DNA of 25,385 bases, from the NCBI GenBank assembly GCA_017941505.1, contig JAGAWH010000079.1, positions 1 to 25,385 on the forward strand, given 5' to 3'. This stretch comes from Faecalicoccus sp. (GTDB taxonomy: Bacteria > Bacillota_I > Bacilli_A > Erysipelotrichales > Erysipelotrichaceae). A program made the translations under genes and the position numbers. The notes under the pieces are model-generated. The model was not told the origin of the DNA, made no database searches, and saw nothing but the letters and a program-made list of their open reading frames with translations. Below are positions 7,701-16,351 of this stretch, in pieces (position 1 is the stretch's first letter; every line of letters starts with the position of its first letter).

Positions 7701-8427
7701 TTGTTAACACCTCCAAGTTAATAATTGTTTCTTCCTGAATAAAATTTAGAACTTTTTTATCAATGCCCCTCCGTTTAGCGTAACGAAACATTTTTGCGAT
7801 ATTTACATTATATTTTTCAAAAGAATCTTCAAAAATAGTTCTATATTCTTGATGATAGATAATGGATTGAGTTAATCCTCTCCCAAAAAGGTCTACCAGC
7901 AATTTTTCTAATGGAGATTGTTTATATGGACCATATGAACAAGGTACTTCAGACATTAATTTTTGAACAATAATCATATCCGCGCGGAAATATTTATAGT
8001 ACTCGTCAATTTTTGGTTTAAATAGAACATGCGGATAATTCTCAAACAAAAAATTAAATACGCTTTCATCCAACATATTTTCGACATCAACGAATATAAC
8101 GTTATTAGCTATCAAATGGTTCACAAATTCATTCATTTGGGTGAGCTCCCAAATTTGAAAGTCTACTAACGGGAACTCTTTCTGGATTAAAGAAGATACA
8201 TTGGTGGCCGTAATAGAAAGTGGATGATAATAATTGTGCTTATTTGCGACGATATAATGCCCTTTGTAAGAACGGGTTATACTTCCTGAGGCACATAACT
8301 GATTTAAAGTATGATAAATTGTTGAGCTAGCAATATTAGGCGATTTTATGCGCATCACCTCAGCAAATTCTTTCGTCGTAAACGAAGGATGAGTGTCCAT
8401 GTATTCTTTTAAGAAATTGTTTTCCAT
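7693..8427 (-). CDS. AbiEi/DUF6577-type antitoxin with winged helix
   Basis: The protein has 244 residues. The N-terminal ~65 residues form a winged-helix DNA-binding domain ('FTTKEFAEVM...SSTIYHTLNQLCASGSITRSYKGHYIV'). The rest matches my recollection of DUF6577, the AbiEi-like partner found next to AbiEii toxins ('FPLVDFQIWELTQMNEFVNHL ... VIFVDVE'). In AbiE systems this protein represses its own operon and neutralises the toxin. The ATG at 8427, preceded by GAGAGGTGAT, is preferred to the one five codons upstream (8442), which lies inside the ribosome site. It overlaps the toxin gene, as usual for this pair. Confidence 0.8.
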   Translation of the reverse strand: MENNFLKEYMDTHPSFTTKEFAEVMRIKSPNIASSTIYHTLNQLCASGSITRSYKGHYIVANKHNYYHPLSITATNVSSLIQKEFPLVDFQIWELTQMNEFVNHLIANNVIFVDVENMLDESVFNFLFENYPHVLFKPKIDEYYKYFRADMIIVQKLMSEVPCSYGPYKQSPLEKLLVDLFGRGLTQSIIYHQEYRTIFEDSFEKYNVNIAKMFRYAKRRGIDKKVLNFIQEETIINLEVLTND

Positions 8428-8449
8428 ATGATCACCTCTCATTAACTTA

Positions 8450-8470
8450 ATCGGTATTCCGGTATATAAT
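8450..8470 (-). promoter_or_regulatory. Candidate operator of the abiE-type operon
   Basis: Two CGGTAT units (8452-8457 and 8460-8465) stand in direct repeat just upstream of the antitoxin gene, overlapping a plausible -10 (TTATAT on the minus strand). The 9-mer CGGTATATA recurs at 8561-8569 inside the same cassette. AbiEi proteins are known to bind repeats in their own promoter, so this is a reasonable site, not a proven one. Confidence 0.35.
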
Positions 8471-8582
8471 TACTACTGGCATTTTTTGAAAGTTTCCTTG
8501 CATTCTTTCTACTTTCTAATACGATGGTTTATTAGAAAAGACAAAAATATTTGGATCTTTCGGTATATAGTACATATAATCA

Positions 8583-8624
8583 TTAGACTTTCGGCAAGTT
8601 TTTAATTATTTGCCAATACTCTAA
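8583..8624. repeat. 42-nt palindromic repeat, copy B
   Basis: The arms TTAGACTTTCGGCAA (8583-8597) and TTGCCAATACTCTAA (8610-8624) flank a 12-nt loop. It is inverted relative to copy A at 6494-6535. Its right arm has diverged by four bases, so its own hairpin is weaker. Confidence 0.85.
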
Positions 8625-8634
8625 TATCAGGGAT

Positions 8635-8665
8635 AAAAAAAGACGATTGGGAAGTTTCCCAATCG
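8635..8665 (-). terminator. Terminator of the GH1 gene
   Basis: The stem CGATTGGGAA (8644-8653) with TTCCCAATCG (8656-8665) is followed, on the minus strand, by a run of T residues (A-run 8635-8641 on the plus strand). Confidence 0.85.
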
Positions 8666-8676
8666 CCTGTATATGC

Positions 8677-10137
<1,461 letters not shown>

Positions 10138-10165
10138 TTATAACAGCATTAAATAGATGATACAT

Positions 10166-10192
10166 AAAAAAGGGTTCCTAAATTAGAAACCC
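10166..10192 (-). terminator. Terminator of the FHA-ATPase operon
   Basis: On the minus strand GGGTTTC pairs with GGAACCC (one mismatch) around a 7-nt loop and runs into six T residues (A-run 10166-10171 on the plus strand). Confidence 0.75.
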
Positions 10193-10196
10193 ATGA

Positions 10197-11078
10197 TTAT
10201 TTTTCAGTCCATTTTTGAATGATTTGTTTCAATCCATCAAAATCTTTTAAGGTGCTTGTATCGTTGGCATAAGGAATCATTGTCACATCAACATCGGTAT
10301 CAAGATGATCGATAAAGCCTCTTTGATGACCAATCTTTTTATTACATAAAATATAGTCCGGACGAATTGTCTTTAACAGCAGATTGGTGCGATAAATTGC
10401 GTTTTCAGTCTGTTCTGTTACCACAACGGTCTTATCAAACAGGGAAGTGATTTTTGAAGTTCTTTCGTTCATTACATCGGTGTCGACAAGAATGAAATCA
10501 TATTCCTTGGACTTGATGGCTCCTTCTAAAATCGTTTTATAGGCTTCGATGGACATCGATGCCGATATCGGAAGATAGGTAAACCCATTTGTCTGTAAAT
10601 ACGGTTTAATCACTTCATAAAGGCTGGCTCCCTTCGAAGAGCTGTCTTTATCGGTTAGATCTGAAGCATGAAGATATCCGGTATGAGAAGGTATGAATTC
10701 AGTATTCAGATATAATACGCTTTTATCCGCTGCCAATATTTCAGAGCATAGAAGTGCAAGAGTAGTCTTTCCGGATCCTCCTAAACCGGAGATAAAGCCA
10801 ATGGTCTTTGGATTTCGGATAATCAGACTTTGAATGATTCTATCCGCAATACTTTTGGCATTGCTGCCTTCATGGGTGATAATAATCTCCCCGGCATTGA
10901 CCGGTTCATTATAAACTGTATCCCGTATCACAATAATATCCGCTGCGGTATTCAGATAGGATAAATCAGTCATCGTGATAAATTGAACGTTATATCCAAA
11001 GGCTTTCATTAAGCGAATTTCCAGCGCTTCCAGAAAATCTGTATTCGGATCCACTAAAACAATAATTGGTTTTTCCAT
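10197..11078 (-). CDS. CpaE/ParA-like P-loop ATPase with receiver-like N-terminus
   Basis: The protein has 293 residues. The first ~88 resemble a degenerate response-regulator receiver ('IIVLVDPNTDFLEALE'), as in CpaE/TadZ proteins. Then comes a MinD/ParA-type nucleotide-binding domain with Walker A GLGGSGKTT at 98-106 and 'YDFILVDTD' as the Walker B region. Such ATPases place protein complexes on the membrane or at cell poles. No pilus genes accompany it here. The ATG at 11078 is chosen because GTGAGGTA ends 5 nt upstream; the GTG at 11090 overlaps that site. The gene follows the FHA gene with a gap of 8 nt, so they form one operon. Confidence 0.8.
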   Translation of the reverse strand: MEKPIIVLVDPNTDFLEALEIRLMKAFGYNVQFITMTDLSYLNTAADIIVIRDTVYNEPVNAGEIIITHEGSNAKSIADRIIQSLIIRNPKTIGFISGLGGSGKTTLALLCSEILAADKSVLYLNTEFIPSHTGYLHASDLTDKDSSSKGASLYEVIKPYLQTNGFTYLPISASMSIEAYKTILEGAIKSKEYDFILVDTDVMNERTSKITSLFDKTVVVTEQTENAIYRTNLLLKTIRPDYILCNKKIGHQRGFIDHLDTDVDVTMIPYANDTSTLKDFDGLKQIIQKWTEK

Positions 11079-11086
11079 AACGTACC

Positions 11087-11983
11087 TCACTTAATCTCAA
11101 CCTGAAAGGAAACATCCGCCAGTTTCAGAACATCTCCGTCATTGATGGCACATGCCAGCATTGGTGTTAATTTATTATCATTGATATACGTTCCGTTTCT
11201 TGACTGCATGTCTTCTACAAAGAATAAATTCGCATTTCTGGTAAAACGGCAATGCACATTACTGATACCTGCAGATACAGATAATGGATAATCTGCTCTT
11301 GATTTGGATCGTCCTAACACAAAACGGTCCTTATCGATGATGATATCATCACATTCATTTTTGATAGGATGAAGGATCAATGTCTGCCTCTGCAAAGAAA
11401 GATAATTCGAATGTAATTCAAGACCGTCCAGTTCAATATCTAGATCCATCTTTTCTATGATCTCCGGGAAAGAGGATTGGGAGCGTAACATCGCAAGAAA
11501 CTGTACCAGTACAGGATCTTCTTTATTTTGCACATAGTTGGCTAGATTCATAAAGACATAGCGAAGTCTTCGGTTGATATCATGACGGGTTCTGTTTTCA
11601 TCCTTTTCTTTAGGGATGTAAATAAGATATGGCTGTATCGTTTCCGGATCGATATAAAAGGAATCCTCATCTAAGTCTAAATTTCGCGTAGAAAAGGCAG
11701 TTTTATCTCTTAAATCTAAAAACGCTTTAATGATATTGATGCAGATCTGGGTAAAAACAGTTCCTGAAATAAACGATACACAATCTGAAAAATTCAAATA
11801 GGATTCCGTAAGATAAATCATCTTGTGCTGCCCATTATGAATCGTATCAAATCCTTTTAAAAGCCGGTTTAAAGAAGGAATTGTATAGAATTTTTCGTAT
11901 TCTTCTTCAGCAAAAGGAACGTCCGAAGAAAAGGTATACGAGATATGATCTGTCTTAATTTGTTTGATAATACCTGAGCTCAT
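11087..11983 (-). CDS. FHA-domain protein with DUF6382-like N-terminus
   Basis: The protein has 298 residues. The C-terminal 85 (about 214-298) form an FHA domain with the phosphothreonine-binding landmarks GRSKSRADY, SNVHC and NGTYIN. The N-terminal ~200 residues look like the DUF6382 region, which I recall preceding FHA in Bacillota proteins; it has a helical, kinase-lobe-like feel but no catalytic motifs. The FHA domain would bind phosphothreonine, and the obvious source is the Ser/Thr kinase encoded divergently 78 bp away. The frame runs up to 12103, but AGGAGG at 11991-11996 fixes the ATG at 11983. Confidence 0.85.
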   Translation of the reverse strand: MSSGIIKQIKTDHISYTFSSDVPFAEEEYEKFYTIPSLNRLLKGFDTIHNGQHKMIYLTESYLNFSDCVSFISGTVFTQICINIIKAFLDLRDKTAFSTRNLDLDEDSFYIDPETIQPYLIYIPKEKDENRTRHDINRRLRYVFMNLANYVQNKEDPVLVQFLAMLRSQSSFPEIIEKMDLDIELDGLELHSNYLSLQRQTLILHPIKNECDDIIIDKDRFVLGRSKSRADYPLSVSAGISNVHCRFTRNANLFFVEDMQSRNGTYINDNKLTPMLACAINDGDVLKLADVSFQVEIK

Positions 11984-11998
11984 AATTTCGCCTCCTAC

Positions 11999-12010
11999 AC
12001 AATTATAGCA
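11999..12010 (-). promoter_or_regulatory. Extended -10 promoter for the FHA operon
   Basis: On the minus strand TGCTATAAT is a perfect extended -10. The predicted start near 11995 falls on the ribosome site itself, giving a leader of about a dozen nucleotides. Confidence 0.6.
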
Positions 12011-12027
12011 CGAGATTTTTAGAAAAA

Positions 12028-12036
12028 TGATATGAT
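12028..12036 (+). promoter_or_regulatory. Extended -10 promoter for the kinase operon
   Basis: TGATATGAT matches TGn plus a one-mismatch -10. The predicted start near 12043 leaves a leader of about 19 nt. It lies about 20 bp from the divergent FHA promoter, so one bound regulator could control both. Confidence 0.6.
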
Positions 12037-12061
12037 AAATATACGAAAGAGGGATGAGAAT

Positions 12062-14053
12062 ATGACCACGATGGCCGAGGTTCGTGAAACCTATGAAATC
12101 CATGAAAAATTAGGAGAAGGCGGAGGCGGAATCATCTTTAAAGGATATCATAAACGTCTTCGTACTCCGGTCGTTTTTAAACAGATAAAAAATCCGAATG
12201 TATCGATCAATCACCATGAAGTTGACATTTTGAAAAATTTAACAAATTCCTATCTGCCAAAGGTATATGACTTTTTAGAAATTACCGAAAACGGGCGAAC
12301 AGAATATTATACTGTCATGGATTTTATTGAAGGATCTTCCTTATCGGATTTACTTAAACAGGGGAAGTCTTTCAGTGAAGACCAGATTATCTTATGGGGT
12401 ATACAGCTTGCCAATGCCTTGAGCTATCTTCATAAACAGAGGCCTCCTATTATCCATTGTGATGTAAAGCCGGGCAATATCATTGTAAGGCCGGATGGGG
12501 ATGTATGTTTGATTGACTTCAATATCGCGTATAACTTGAACTCCAATGCGGTCATGGGGTATTCAAAAGGCTATGCTTCCCCGGAACAAATTCAGGCTAT
12601 AGAGGCAAGAAAAAGCGGAATGGGAAGAGCATTTCAGACTTTGGATGCCAGAACCGATATTTATGGCTTAGGGGCTACTTTATATCATTTGATCACTTTA
12701 CAGAAGCCCGATGAAAACCCGGATTTATCACTCCTTGAAAGTAAGGCGTCGATGGAATTGGCGTTGATTATCGAAAAGTGTTTGAAGAAGAAAAAGGAAG
12801 AGCGCTTTGATAGTGCCGGAGAGGTTCAGAAAGCTTTATATAATATTGCCTCCGGTGAAAACGTATACCGTAAAATGGTAAAACATCATAACAAAGTGCG
12901 AAACATCATATTGGCCAGCTTAGCGTTTTCTGTCTGCCTATTGTGCGTATCTTTATTTATGATCTTCAAAGAAGGAAACAATGAATACAACACCTTTGTA
13001 GAACAGGAAAGAGCCGCCAGAACAGCCGGGGATTATACTTCTCTGGATGAGTACTACCGTAAGGCGATTGCGCAGGATGAGTCCAAAATTGATGCCTACT
13101 ATGAAAAAGCACTTGGCTTTTATGAGCAGGGAGCGTATGAAGAGTGTGCTAATTTTATCAATCAGTCGGTTTTATCCAATAGTAAGGTCTCCCAGAAAGG
13201 GGAAACATTTAACGATACCTTATATCTTTTGGCAAAAAGTTATTACCGCTTGAATGATTATCCAGCTTCAGTACAGGTTTACAATGATCTGATGCAAAGA
13301 GATAATTTGACGCCTGCTTATTATCGGGATTATGCGATTGCCCTTTCCTATGACAATGATATTTCCAGGGCCCGGGAAGTAGCTTCACAGGCAAAAGAGG
13401 CAGGACTGGCGGATGATCAGCTTCAGTTAGTTAATGGAATTATTGCTTATAAATCCGGTAATAAATCCGAAGCTAAGAGCTATTTAAATGATGTTGTGGC
13501 ATCTTCTTCAGATGATGAAGTTAAAACCGATGCCTATATTATGCTGGCGGATTGGGCGATGGAGGATAATGATCTATCTTCGGCAAGAAATACCTTGTTG
13601 AAGGCAAGAAAAGATATTCTCAACAGCAATCTTCGTATGATTTTAGAGAAATTGGCACAGGTTGATATCGATTTAGCCAATTCACAAAATCAGAATTCCT
13701 ATCGTAAAGAAGCCATTTCTATCTTTGAAGAGATTATTAATAAAGGCTGGGGAACGTATCAAACCTATAACAATCTGGTGGTACTGCACCAAAAAATGGG
13801 AGATACAACTGCGGCGATCCGCGTTTTAAATACGATGGAAAAAGAATATGGTAAGGACTATAACACCTATAAGCGTCATGCGATTTTAGAGTATGATATC
13901 CAGGCTAAGAAAACAGCTTCCACACGCGATTATTCTTACTTTGAAACATATTACAGGCAGGCTGTAAAAGCCTATGATACCAGCTTAAATGATGCAGAAA
14001 TGGATGTTTTGGATGAAATGTATCGCAATGTCAGAGAGGGAGGATGGCTATGA
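12062..14053 (+). CDS. Transmembrane Ser/Thr protein kinase with extracytoplasmic TPRs
   Basis: The protein has 663 residues. The kinase domain covers about 11-270: glycine loop GEGGGG (18-23), ATP-binding K40, catalytic loop H132-C-D134-V-K-P-G-N139, and metal motif D152-F-N (DFN in place of DFG). 'GYASPEQ' is the activation-segment end. HCD replaces HRD, so it lacks the Arg that usually couples to activation-loop phosphorylation, but the catalytic Asp, Lys and Asn are present. A transmembrane helix lies at about 281-302, and the remaining ~360 residues are TPR-like repeats, presumably outside the cell. Unlike PknB, it has no PASTA repeats. GAGGGATGAG before the ATG at 12062 sets the start. 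Its stop overlaps the next ATG. Confidence 0.92.
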   Translation: MTTMAEVRETYEIHEKLGEGGGGIIFKGYHKRLRTPVVFKQIKNPNVSINHHEVDILKNLTNSYLPKVYDFLEITENGRTEYYTVMDFIEGSSLSDLLKQGKSFSEDQIILWGIQLANALSYLHKQRPPIIHCDVKPGNIIVRPDGDVCLIDFNIAYNLNSNAVMGYSKGYASPEQIQAIEARKSGMGRAFQTLDARTDIYGLGATLYHLITLQKPDENPDLSLLESKASMELALIIEKCLKKKKEERFDSAGEVQKALYNIASGENVYRKMVKHHNKVRNIILASLAFSVCLLCVSLFMIFKEGNNEYNTFVEQERAARTAGDYTSLDEYYRKAIAQDESKIDAYYEKALGFYEQGAYEECANFINQSVLSNSKVSQKGETFNDTLYLLAKSYYRLNDYPASVQVYNDLMQRDNLTPAYYRDYAIALSYDNDISRAREVASQAKEAGLADDQLQLVNGIIAYKSGNKSEAKSYLNDVVASSSDDEVKTDAYIMLADWAMEDNDLSSARNTLLKARKDILNSNLRMILEKLAQVDIDLANSQNQNSYRKEAISIFEEIINKGWGTYQTYNNLVVLHQKMGDTTAAIRVLNTMEKEYGKDYNTYKRHAILEYDIQAKKTASTRDYSYFETYYRQAVKAYDTSLNDAEMDVLDEMYRNVREGGWL

Positions 14054-14190
14054 GCATGGGATGGATCCTGCTGATTATCAGTATTATCTTAATTATCGTA
14101 AATCTTGCTGCTTTAATCATTACCTCCAATAAATTTAGAAAAGAAGAAGCAAAGACACTGGCTGACTTTAAAAACGGAAGGTTTTATTAA
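14050..14190 (+). CDS. 46-residue single-pass membrane peptide
   Basis: The ATG overlaps the kinase stop (ATGA), and the stop TAA directly abuts the next ATG, so translation is tightly coupled on both sides. The protein has one hydrophobic helix (about 4-25, 'WILLIISIILIIVNLAALII') and a charged tail (NKFRKEEAKTLADFKNGRFY). It resembles small membrane regulators of membrane proteins; a role as partner of the kinase is inferred from coupling alone. Confidence 0.75.
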   Translation: MSMGWILLIISIILIIVNLAALIITSNKFRKEEAKTLADFKNGRFY

Positions 14191-15648
14191 ATGAAACGGA
14201 AAGGAAGAACGGTAATCACAACGGATGGGGAAGTCGATGATCAAAATTCTTTGATCAGGGCCCTCCTATATAGTAACGACATGGATATTGCCGGTATCGT
14301 GATGACCAGCTCCATGTATCATTATGCCGGTAATGAAACCGTTCCTCCATATCGATGGACAGGGACCAAGTGGGTTTATGATCTTTTGGATGCCTATGAA
14401 AAGGATTATGATAACCTGGTTTGTCACGATTCAAATTATCCGGCACCGGAATATTTAAGATCTGTCACAAAGATTGGTAATATTTCCAATCAGGGAGAAA
14501 TGGAAGAAATAACCGAAGGATCAATATTTTTGGAACAGTTATTTCTGGATGAGGATCCACGGACTTTATATGTTCAAACATGGGGTGGCACCAATACAAC
14601 CGCAAGAGCTTTAAAATCCATCGAAGAAAAATGGAAAGATACAGATAAATGGGATGTCATTCAATCTAAGATCAATGAGAAGGTTGTCATCTATATTATC
14701 TTGGACCAGGATGCTTCTTATCAGGATTATATTGCCGTGCACTGGCCGGATATTAAAGTCATCAATGATACTTCCAATTTCTGGCATTTTGCGTACGCAT
14801 GGCAATTTCACAGTGATGAAATGAACCGGACTTTAAAAGGAGACTGGTGTTATAAAAATCTTGTAGATAACGATTCTGCATTAATGTCGCATTATGCCTT
14901 AATGGGCGATGGGAAAATGGTTGAAGGTGAATTATATGAGGAACAAAGAGGAACAGAAGATTATCTAAAAGCCAATCCAAACTACAGTAGATATGATTTT
15001 ATTTCCGAAGGCGATTCACCATCTTTTTTCTATCTGATTGATGTAGGTTTAAGAAGCTTAGAAGACCCGTCTTTTGGCGGATGGGGCGGCCGTTTTGGTA
15101 AGATAAGTAACAGACTGTATAAAAATACGGTATTGGACTATGATCTGTATTCTAAACAGTTTGAGGCACAATACAGCTTATCCCGATGGTTTGATGCGAT
15201 TCAAAATGATTTTGCCTGCAGAGTCAAGTGGACCTTAACAAAAGAAGATAAAAAAGAATATCATGCTCCTGTTTTGAAAGTCAGAGAAGGATTAAATCTT
15301 CAGGCTGATATTGGTGATGTCATTGATCTACATGTAGATGTCTTGAATAAAGAAAAAGAAGACTGTTGTTTCAAATGGTGGAGATATTTTGAAGCAGATA
15401 CTTATGGGAATATTGACTTAGATACCGAAGTGATAAAAGCAGGAGATTTGCAGTTAAATATTGTAGGAAAACCGAATCAAGAAGTATTGGATCCTATCAA
15501 GATTGATGGGGCAGATACACCGCATATGTCATTTACTATTCCAATGGATGTACAAAAAGGTGATACCATCCATATGATTATTGAGGTAAGCACAAAAGAT
15601 GAAATTCCTTTGACTCGGTATCAAAGAGTAATTATTGAAATTAATTAA
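14191..15648 (+). CDS. DUF1593 / Sde182-type nucleoside-hydrolase-like protein
   Basis: The protein has 485 residues. The N-terminus 'VITTDGEVDDQNSLIRAL' carries the Asp-rich calcium-binding start of the nucleoside hydrolase fold (D12, D16, D17), and the region to about 330 matches DUF1593 ('QTWGGTNTTARALKSIEE'; 'GWGGRFG'). The last ~120 residues form a beta-rich domain like the C-terminal domain of Sde182 family proteins. Family members are usually secreted and tied to polysaccharide or nucleoside breakdown, but no signal peptide is present here, so this one appears cytoplasmic. GGAAGG stands 9 nt before the ATG. Sitting third in a kinase operon is odd for a hydrolase. Confidence 0.85.
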   Translation: MKRKGRTVITTDGEVDDQNSLIRALLYSNDMDIAGIVMTSSMYHYAGNETVPPYRWTGTKWVYDLLDAYEKDYDNLVCHDSNYPAPEYLRSVTKIGNISNQGEMEEITEGSIFLEQLFLDEDPRTLYVQTWGGTNTTARALKSIEEKWKDTDKWDVIQSKINEKVVIYIILDQDASYQDYIAVHWPDIKVINDTSNFWHFAYAWQFHSDEMNRTLKGDWCYKNLVDNDSALMSHYALMGDGKMVEGELYEEQRGTEDYLKANPNYSRYDFISEGDSPSFFYLIDVGLRSLEDPSFGGWGGRFGKISNRLYKNTVLDYDLYSKQFEAQYSLSRWFDAIQNDFACRVKWTLTKEDKKEYHAPVLKVREGLNLQADIGDVIDLHVDVLNKEKEDCCFKWWRYFEADTYGNIDLDTEVIKAGDLQLNIVGKPNQEVLDPIKIDGADTPHMSFTIPMDVQKGDTIHMIIEVSTKDEIPLTRYQRVIIEIN

Positions 15649-15676
15649 GCATACATAAATAAAAATAAAAAGTTTA

Positions 15677-15740
15677 TGACATAAATATTGTCACAAAAGA
15701 GGATATTCTAACAGTGTAAACAACCTCTTTACCCTCTTTC
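15677..15740 (+). promoter_or_regulatory. Structured leader with competing pairings
   Basis: This lies in a 193-nt gap. An inverted repeat TGACA / TGTCA (15677-15681 and 15689-15693, near-perfect to 8 bp) is followed by AAAGAGG (15696-15702). That heptamer can pair with either of two CCTCTTT copies (15724-15730 or 15733-15739). The terminator at 15744-15768 follows. The arrangement could be an attenuator for the next gene. No convincing promoter is seen here. Confidence 0.3.
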
Positions 15741-15743
15741 TTA

Positions 15744-15768
15744 CCCCCACATAAGTGGGGATTTTTTT
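15744..15768 (+). terminator. Rho-independent terminator
   Basis: CCCCAC (15745-15750) pairs with GTGGGG (15755-15760) around ATAA, followed by seven T residues. It lies about 95 nt after the DUF1593 stop and 74 nt before the next ATG, so it may end the kinase operon or act as a conditional terminator in a leader. Confidence 0.85.
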
Positions 15769-15841
15769 ATAGTGGCAAACATTAAGAAGATGTGAACTTT
15801 TTTTTCATGAAGTCGTCTTAAAATCACAGGGGGTACTTAAC

Positions 15842-16222
15842 ATGATTGAAAATAATATATCCTTCAGTGATTTGTTAACAATCGAATTAAATTTAGAGAA
15901 ACCTTTTTTTCAAAAATTATGTACACATGATGAAATGTTTCATTTTAAAATGCCGTATTTCACAGAAAAGGAATTAAATACAGGAAGATGCGACCGTATT
16001 CAATCCGTGGACCAGCTGGTTCAATTTATTCGGGAAGTGAAAACGGTAGATGAACAGGAAGGCCTGCTTCATGAATTGTTGAAGCGGGTAATAGGTTTTT
16101 CGGATTTGTCTCATTTGCAGAATCTAATCATTACCATACAAAATACACAGAAGGGGGAAAATGTGAATACACAGACTTTGAATTATAATTTTGTGACACA
16201 TGAATTCACCTTGACAACATAA
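15842..16222 (+). CDS. Uncharacterised 126-residue protein
   Basis: I do not recognise this protein. It is soluble, with no signal peptide, membrane segment or Cys pair. The first ~110 residues look alpha-helical and acidic ('VDQLVQFIREVKTVDEQEGLLHELLKRV'), and the tail is polar and Thr/Asn-rich (TQTLNYNFVTHEFTLTT). An AGGGGGT ribosome site precedes the ATG. It is isolated by terminators on both sides, with a possible regulated leader upstream, so it is probably its own transcription unit. Confidence 0.75.
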   Translation: MIENNISFSDLLTIELNLEKPFFQKLCTHDEMFHFKMPYFTEKELNTGRCDRIQSVDQLVQFIREVKTVDEQEGLLHELLKRVIGFSDLSHLQNLIITIQNTQKGENVNTQTLNYNFVTHEFTLTT

Positions 16223-16227
16223 AGCGT

Positions 16228-16264
16228 AAAGGTCGTTTCAATAATTGTGAAATGGCCTTTTTTT
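16228..16264 (+). terminator. Rho-independent terminator
   Basis: AAAGGTCGTTTCA (16228-16240) pairs with TGAAATGGCCTTT (16248-16260) with G-U pairs and runs into T residues. Confidence 0.85.
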
Positions 16265-16296
16265 CTGAACTTATTTGAATAAAACATCGTCTAAAG

Positions 16297-16320
16297 AACA
16301 GATATCATTATACATCTGTT
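16297..16320. promoter_or_regulatory. Inverted repeat upstream of envelope operon
   Basis: AACAGAT (16297-16303) and ATCTGTT (16314-16320) form a perfect 7-bp inverted repeat with a 10-nt spacer, 31 nt before the ATG of the DUF6273 gene. It could be an operator or a leader hairpin. No clear -35/-10 pair was found around it. Confidence 0.4.
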
Positions 16321-16351
16321 ATTTAAAAGTGAATAAAAGGGAGGTTTAAGC

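Noticed and set aside
6494..8624. Integron-type attC cassette
   Set aside because: The palindromes lack the GTTRRRY/RYYYAAC core sites and no integrase is present.
11984..12103. N-terminal extension of the FHA protein
   Set aside because: It would run through both divergent promoters, while AGGAGG before the ATG at 11983 is clear.
10197..14053. Tad pilus or type VII secretion locus
   Set aside because: FHA, kinase and CpaE-like genes are found in such loci, but no CpaF, TadB/C, EssC or WXG100 gene is visible.
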